Source: Rhabditophanes sp. KR3021 (lineage: Eukaryota; Nematoda; Chromadorea; Rhabditida; Alloionematidae). From it: DNA of 64,000 nucleotides. The notes beneath the pieces were generated by a model. It saw nothing but the letters and a program-made list of their open reading frames with translations. It was not told the DNA's origin and made no database searches. The stretch lies in the NCBI GenBank assembly GCA_963281155.1, contig CAUJLY010000003.1, positions 7,254,001-7,318,000 of the forward strand, written 5' to 3'. Position numbers and translations under genes: made by a program. Shown here piece after piece: positions 59,501-64,000 of the stretch; within the stretch, counting starts at the first letter, position 1, and every line of letters begins with the position of its first letter.

Positions 59501-62085
59501 TAGCTTCGCTGCAATAGTCTTGGCATTGCTTGTATGTTTCGAAGTTATTTGCATTGGATTGGCAACCGCTGAATGTAAATTCGATGCAATCTATAAACAA
59601 AATTTAAATAAACAACCAAAAAGAAGAGTAATTTACTTGACGTTTTGGCGTTGTACCACCAACGAGTAGAGTAAGTCCCGCAATTTCCTTGTTCCTTTGG
59701 CAATTTACAGACATATGCTGGCTTGGGACAGCAAATGCCACCAAGAGTTGCGGTGCCCGTGGTAGCTTCGCACGAATGACTAGAAGGACAGGAGTTTGGA
59801 CCATTTCCAGTCGGGGAGCATTCCATATTTCTTTCACCAGACGAATCCTTTAGAGGCGTCCCGGCCGAGCAAAGTATCTGCGAACAATATGAGGAGCAAC
59901 TTTCTTCGCTCAGGAAAATATTCTGAAGGAATCGAGACATGTCATATCATCTAACCAAAAAGCAACTTACAAAATTACCACCCTGTCCTAAGAAGTTAAA
60001 TTGAATACAACGCCCTTCCCGAGCATCATAATAAAAGCGTGGATAAACAGATCCACTCCCATCTGGAATACCCACGTCAAAATATTCGGAAGGTAAACCA
60101 CCAGCTGTGTTGTAAACTTCCGTTGGAATGCCTCCATTTCTGCTGCAAACAAATGTATGGGTGGGCAAACATATCTAAAACAAAGTTCATTTTAATTGGG
60201 ATTAAATAATATTTTTGAACAAAGCAATATGTTAGAGGGTTCCTTTTTGAAGAACATTTTTGAAGTGTCAATATTTGGACATTTAAATTGGGGTTGTTTT
60301 TAACTAAGTTACGACGTTTACTAATTCTTATCTTTTGGTTTTAGTTGGGCCTCCACTTGACTGTAGTTGAAGTATGAAGGAACCCAAGAGTCCAACACAG
60401 CCAAAGATGAGATGTCTATATTTGTCGGTTGGAAACAACTTGGTTACGGAGGCTCTGGCAAAGAACCACCCATCGTGGAGAAGGGTCGTTGTCTGTTGGA
60501 AGAGAAGGTGTGTCAAAAGTTGGTGGTAAGCATTTAGAAACAAACCAGTCAAAGGAAGTGGCAACTCAAATTTAGAAAGGAAGTAAGTATCTTTGGAATG
60601 TCATTTTGAAGCAAAAAAAAGCTCAGAAGAGATGTATTGGGGTTGGTGGAAGTTGATATTGGAAAAGCTACCTCAGCTCGATCCACCAAACAGCGATAGT
60701 GTTATCACCATCAAAGAACCCCAGAGAAAGATTTGTTCTGTATGGGTGAAAGGATCAAAAAGCACGTCAGTCTTTGAATCGCGCTCTAAAGAATGGTGAT
60801 TTGTTCGAGAGAAAGGAGTCTCGAATGGCAAATTAGAACTGGTCGGGTGAAAGTGTCCACCTCAAACTTCCACTCCCTACCAAAGAATTAGGTGGAAAGT
60901 TGGAATTTATCCTAGTTCAAACATTCAGGAAACAGATCACCAACTGCGGCTACCACGAGTGTAGTATATACCTGAAGTCTACCTTCTAAATGACACAAAC
61001 GGATGGTCTGTTGGTGACAAAAATGATGACCGAGATTAAGATTATTTGGGATGATTAATTTTAATATCTATTTGATTTTGCCTTTTAATTTGTATAAAAT
61101 TCACCTGAACAGTTCCCATTGTGGTGCAAGCATAATTAGGATTATTACATCCACCATCCCCTTGACAATAAACAGGTTCTTGCTTTACACCCGTAGTACG
61201 ATCCTTGTACAAGGGCAAACCACGGCCTCTATCTTTGCAATAATTTTCGCAATGTTGCTTTGTCTAAAAGGCCTCATTACTAATTTGATGATTCAAAACA
61301 TACGGCAAAGTTATTCGCATTCCCGCCATACCCCAAATATTTCAACTCCCTACATTCAGAAGTAATAGAATCATAGTACCAATGGTTCAAAATAGAAGAA
61401 CCCCCCGGCGGAGAAGTTCCTTCATTTGGCGCCAAAATACAAGTCAAAGCTAAAAAGATAAGACCACTAATTTAAGCACCCCTCAACTTACCTCTAGAAG
61501 GACAACAAAATGAAATAGGATTATTGACGGTGCAGTCATCTGAATCGCAAATACAATCGTAAGCTAAAGCACCGATAGCTTCGCACGTCGCATCAGCTCC
61601 TCCATAACATTGTTGAACCTATGATATATGGTTTAGATAAGTTTGTTTATTGGTGAGTACCTGATTTTCTATGCGGAACTTTGGATTATTTCCATTTAAG
61701 GGGCAAAATCCGTAATTCAAACAAACCAAACCGTCTCGTGTTCTGAAGGGGGGTTGATTGTTTGCACATCTGCATTCACCGCTTCGGCAATAAGCCCCAG
61801 GCCAGACTGAGTCGCATTGTCTAGACATTTGACAGCCGCTTTCTCCAGGCGAAATTTCTGTAATTTTGGTTTGAATAAAGGTAAGTTGTGAAGGTTCAAC
61901 TTACTTCTCCAACAATAACTATCAATCTCAACGTAAGTAGACAGACAAGCGCACTTTTTATTGCCTCCGCAATAATTTCCTGTCCCGCAATCAGTGCTGA
62001 CTTCGCAACTTCGGCCCACAGTACCATGTTGGGCACAAACTAATCCCGCCGAAATAGCAAAAATAAAGGCCCTGACCAAGATCAT
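56555..62085 (-). CDS. Secreted multi-Kunitz / lustrin-type cysteine-rich protein
   Basis: Fourteen exons (61905-62085, 61661-61857, 61492-61618, 61304-61449, 61105-61263, 59971-60174, 59637-59922, 59383-59590, 59170-59344, 58899-59125, 58574-58855, 57274-57434, 56989-57234, 56555-56755) give about 932 aa. After a signal peptide (MILVRAFIFAISAGLVCA) come EB/EGF-like Cys modules, then five Kunitz domains alternating with lustrin-type repeats (TGNGPNSCPSSHSC, CPNTHYC, CAEGYTC), and two or three lustrin-like modules at the end. Kunitz 3-5 have all six Cys; Kunitz 1 and 2 lack the Cys14-Cys38 pair. P1-equivalent residues are Gly, Gly and Ser, so trypsin inhibition is unlikely. Such proteins occur in nematode cuticle, eggshell or extracellular matrix. 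An ATTTTAG acceptor sits eight bases before the ATG. The exon 10/11 junction is off by one base at an AAA run (58899-58901). Confidence 0.85.
57435..58573. other. Long intron 11 of the Kunitz/lustrin gene, with weak plus-strand coding remnant
   Basis: 1,139 nt. Near 58260-58440 (+) short frames such as TLLERNGEDSFRKEFLISG end in stops. This is less convincing than the remnants in other long introns. Confidence 0.3.
60340..61000 (+). pseudogene. Coding remnant in Kunitz/lustrin intron 5
   Basis: Antisense, within a 930-nt intron. A 68-codon frame (60593-60799) reads KKSSEEMYWGWWKLILEKLP, QLDPPNSDSVITIKEPQRK and VWVKGSKSTSVFESRSKEW. Further shifted pieces give RIRWKVGIYPSSNIQETDHQ and CGYHECSIYLKSTF. 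The WKVGIYP stretch is loosely like a MATH-domain strand, but I do not claim the family. Several stops and shifts make it non-functional. Confidence 0.4.
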
Positions 62086-62727
62086 ACCGAATCTAAAATA
62101 ATATCTTGAAATACTTGTGACAACTATCAAAGCAAACCAACAAAAACGTACCCATTAAATATGTAATGAAGAAGTGTAGAAGAAAGAAACAGACAAATAT
62201 ATATAAAAGCAAAAGGTGTGTCTTGCCTTCAAAAACTATCCACCCCACCTTTTTTAAGTCTCTTTTTGGGTTATTGTAAACACAAGCAAGAAGAAGTATG
62301 TGGTGTGGATTAGGGTGAATCGTTTATCATAGGGCTTTAAAAAGAGACATGTCCAGTCTTAATATCAAACTTTTTGGTGTATGTTTATCAATTTGATTTG
62401 ACTTTATTTATATATACTCTCGATCAAGATTAGGCCGGTTGAAGGGTTGGTACGGGCAGGAACCAATGCGGCTATTAACGTTTTTGAAGATCTATTTAGA
62501 TATTACTTTAATGGTCAAGACCGAGACGAGCCTCGAAGTACTATCATATTTGTGACACTTTTTGAGTGAATTTAAAGAGTTTACTAATTTTGAAAAGTCA
62601 TTGATATCGAGATTATAAGGGTGTCATTGTTTTTTGGATTAATCAATTTAGCAAACAAATTAAATTTTTATTTCTTTTAACAAGAAATTTTAACAATAAT
62701 AATTATGATTTAGGTTGGATGCAGAAG
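62086..62727. other. Intergenic, no gene recognised
   Basis: Upstream of the Kunitz/lustrin gene. It should hold its promoter, with a TATATATAAAAG element near 62197 in the correct region. Otherwise AT-rich. Confidence 0.4.
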
Positions 62728-64000
62728 TCAAGGAACATTCGGTTGAATGTCAGCTTGGGTGGCATTTGAAAGGTTGTGGTTTGTGGTTGTGGTTGTGTTG
62801 GAGATTGGAGTTGGTTGGGTGTTGGTGGGGTGAATGTGTTTGTTATGTTGTTGTAAGGATGGTTTGTGAACATTTGCCAATTGAAGATTGGATTGAGCGT
62901 GTTGGATTGTTGGTTGGTGTTGGTGGAGGATAGTCGAAATGTTGCTATGACTTTGACTGGCCTGGATGTTTGAATGTGGAGTTTGGTTGGGGAATGGGTT
63001 GGGAAGGAGGTGAGTGGTTAGGGGCAAGTGTTGGTTGTGCATTGGCCTTGAATCTAACGTCGACATCACAGCTACTCCATTGTATACAGGAACTGGTTTC
63101 TGGACCATCACATTTTGCCCATCAATTCGGTTCGTCAGGTTGAGGATTGGTTGTCCGTCGGGAAGTGTATTGGCCCAGGACACTGTCTTCTTCACACCGG
63201 CTATGGCGGTGTCGACGTCGTGGTCTTTCAGTATCATGGTGAATAGCATTTCCAGGTGAGGTGCTTGTGCCTGAATTAAATACACGATTAAAGGTTGGGG
63301 GAGGGGACTTACTTCGCTGATGAAACTTTCTTCGATCAAACTGCAAAGCAAACTTTCTGCCGTATCTCCCGCAAAAATAGCTGTATTCAAATTTCGTGTC
63401 ATATTGTCTGAGAAGTTTATCAAAATATAAATGGAATTGACGTCCACTGTCACAGTAATCATCTTCATGTCTCTTACGTCGTCGAGCGTCGATGGCGAGG
63501 AGGACCTAGAAGACAAGGAGTCAAGAACCGTACTACCATCGCCAGCATTCAAAGTAGGCGTTGTATAAATCAAAGAATCCAAGGTATTAGTGGGCTGATT
63601 GGTAAAATTGGCCAAATTGGTGGAAAGACTCATGTTGTTGGAGGCATCATTGTGCAGATTCACATTCTGTGCTAATTGATTCGACTCGTTTTCATGGTGA
63701 ACAGTGGTCACGAAGAATTTACGCTTTTGATCTGATGGACCTGCCGTCTTGGATTCAACTACATATGTCTTTTCAGGAAGAAAATTTAGTTTAGGTATAC
63801 CGGTAGTTTCGTTACTTTTTGTAGGTTCATTGGCCTCAGATTGGGCGGGAAGGGATGATGAGAGTGGTTCAGGATTCGGGATGGAAAGGTCGCCTTGGTT
63901 ACTAGGCAGGTGGGAGGCAATATTAGATGTAACAATTTGAACATATGTTTTTTTACTTTCATCCACTCCGACTGTTTCACTTTTGACAGTTGGTGGTGGA
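62728..64000 (-). CDS. WNK-like kinase C-terminal part (partial, runs off window)
   Basis: Two exons are visible: 63313-64000 (open to the edge) and 62728-63270, separated by a 42-nt GTAAGT...TTCAG intron that is itself open in frame. The visible 400 or so aa are mostly Ser/Thr/Asn/Pro-rich linker. A KRKFFVTTV motif resembles the RFxV docking motifs of WNK proteins. A folded segment follows (DVNSIYILINFSDNMTRNLN, AGDTAESLLCSLIEESFISE) with the DTAE...LVEEGFI-like pattern of the PF2/CCT domains of WNK and OSR1. A His/Gln/Asn/Thr-rich tail ends at TGA 62728-62730. The kinase domain would lie beyond the right edge. If right, it regulates SPAK/OSR1 and ion transport. The call rests on short motifs. 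Confidence 0.45.
   Translation of the reverse strand, partial: PPPTVKSETVGVDESKKTYVQIVTSNIASHLPSNQGDLSIPNPEPLSSSLPAQSEANEPTKSNETTGIPKLNFLPEKTYVVESKTAGPSDQKRKFFVTTVHHENESNQLAQNVNLHNDASNNMSLSTNLANFTNQPTNTLDSLIYTTPTLNAGDGSTVLDSLSSRSSSPSTLDDVRDMKMITVTVDVNSIYILINFSDNMTRNLNTAIFAGDTAESLLCSLIEESFISEVSPLPQPLIVYLIQAQAPHLEMLFTMILKDHDVDTAIAGVKKTVSWANTLPDGQPILNLTNRIDGQNVMVQKPVPVYNGVAVMSTLDSRPMHNQHLPLTTHLLPNPFPNQTPHSNIQASQSHSNISTILHQHQPTIQHAQSNLQLANVHKPSLQQHNKHIHPTNTQPTPISNTTTTTNHNLSNATQADIQPNVP

Noticed and set aside
62715..62933. Trp/Gly/Val-rich plus-strand ORF
   Set aside because: Antisense of the His/Gln/Asn/Thr-rich tail of the WNK-like gene.
1..64000. CRISPR array, bacterial operon, defence island or mobile element with intact transposase
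   Set aside because: Introns, collagen and receptor genes show a eukaryotic nuclear genome; no regularly spaced repeats or recognisable transposase were seen.

Overview
The window looks like nuclear DNA of a nematode. Supporting features are AT-rich intergenic DNA, many 36-50 nt introns with strong GTAAG donors and TTTCAG-type acceptors, a furin-cleaved cuticle collagen, a DAF-36-type Rieske sterol desaturase, and acceptor-like sites just before many start codons (possible spliced-leader sites). All gene models were assembled by eye from exon frames and splice signals. The species cannot be named from the sequence.

Layout, left to right: a microsomal 3-ketoacyl-CoA reductase/steroid dehydrogenase (2.3-3.2 kb, -); a selenoprotein-S-like ER protein (-) divergent from an RNF141-like RING protein (+) at 3.5-4.8 kb; a CYP2-clan P450 (7.7-9.4 kb, -); a cuticle collagen (11.0-12.2 kb, -); a vesicular glutamate transporter (13.1-16.9 kb, -); a PDCD9-family mitoribosomal protein (20.6-22.0 kb, +) convergent with a CCDC124 homologue (-); a Cys-loop acetylcholine-receptor-like channel (23.1-25.3 kb, -); a Maf-type bZIP factor (27.4-28.1 kb, -); an unrecognised 244-aa protein (29.1-29.9 kb, -); a group I metabotropic glutamate receptor (31.5-36.6 kb, -); the Hippo kinase LATS/Warts (39.4-42.6 kb, -); DAF-36 (46.2-48.8 kb, -); an unrecognised 170-aa protein (52.1-52.8 kb, +); a secreted Kunitz/lustrin multidomain protein (56.6-62.1 kb, -); and the 3' end of a WNK-like protein running off the right edge (-).

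Between these, and inside their long introns, lie many broken coding remnants, nearly all on the opposite (+) strand. Two can be named: a full-length but dead SLC6 neurotransmitter-transporter copy at 53.5-55.7 kb, and a centromeric-H3-like histone remnant at 32.1-32.5 kb inside a glutamate-receptor intron. A further unknown fragment occurs twice (13.8 kb and 32.6 kb), each time antisense in an intron of a glutamate-signalling gene.

Functionally the window mixes neuronal signalling (VGLUT, mGluR, nAChR-like, dead SLC6), lipid and sterol metabolism (reductase, P450, DAF-36), extracellular matrix (collagen, Kunitz/lustrin) and housekeeping (mitoribosome, CCDC124, SelS-like, RNF141-like). There is no operon-like or cluster logic. 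No tRNA, rRNA, CRISPR array or intact transposon was recognised. Four 1-nt reading-frame problems in otherwise intact genes sit at homopolymer runs and may be assembly errors.
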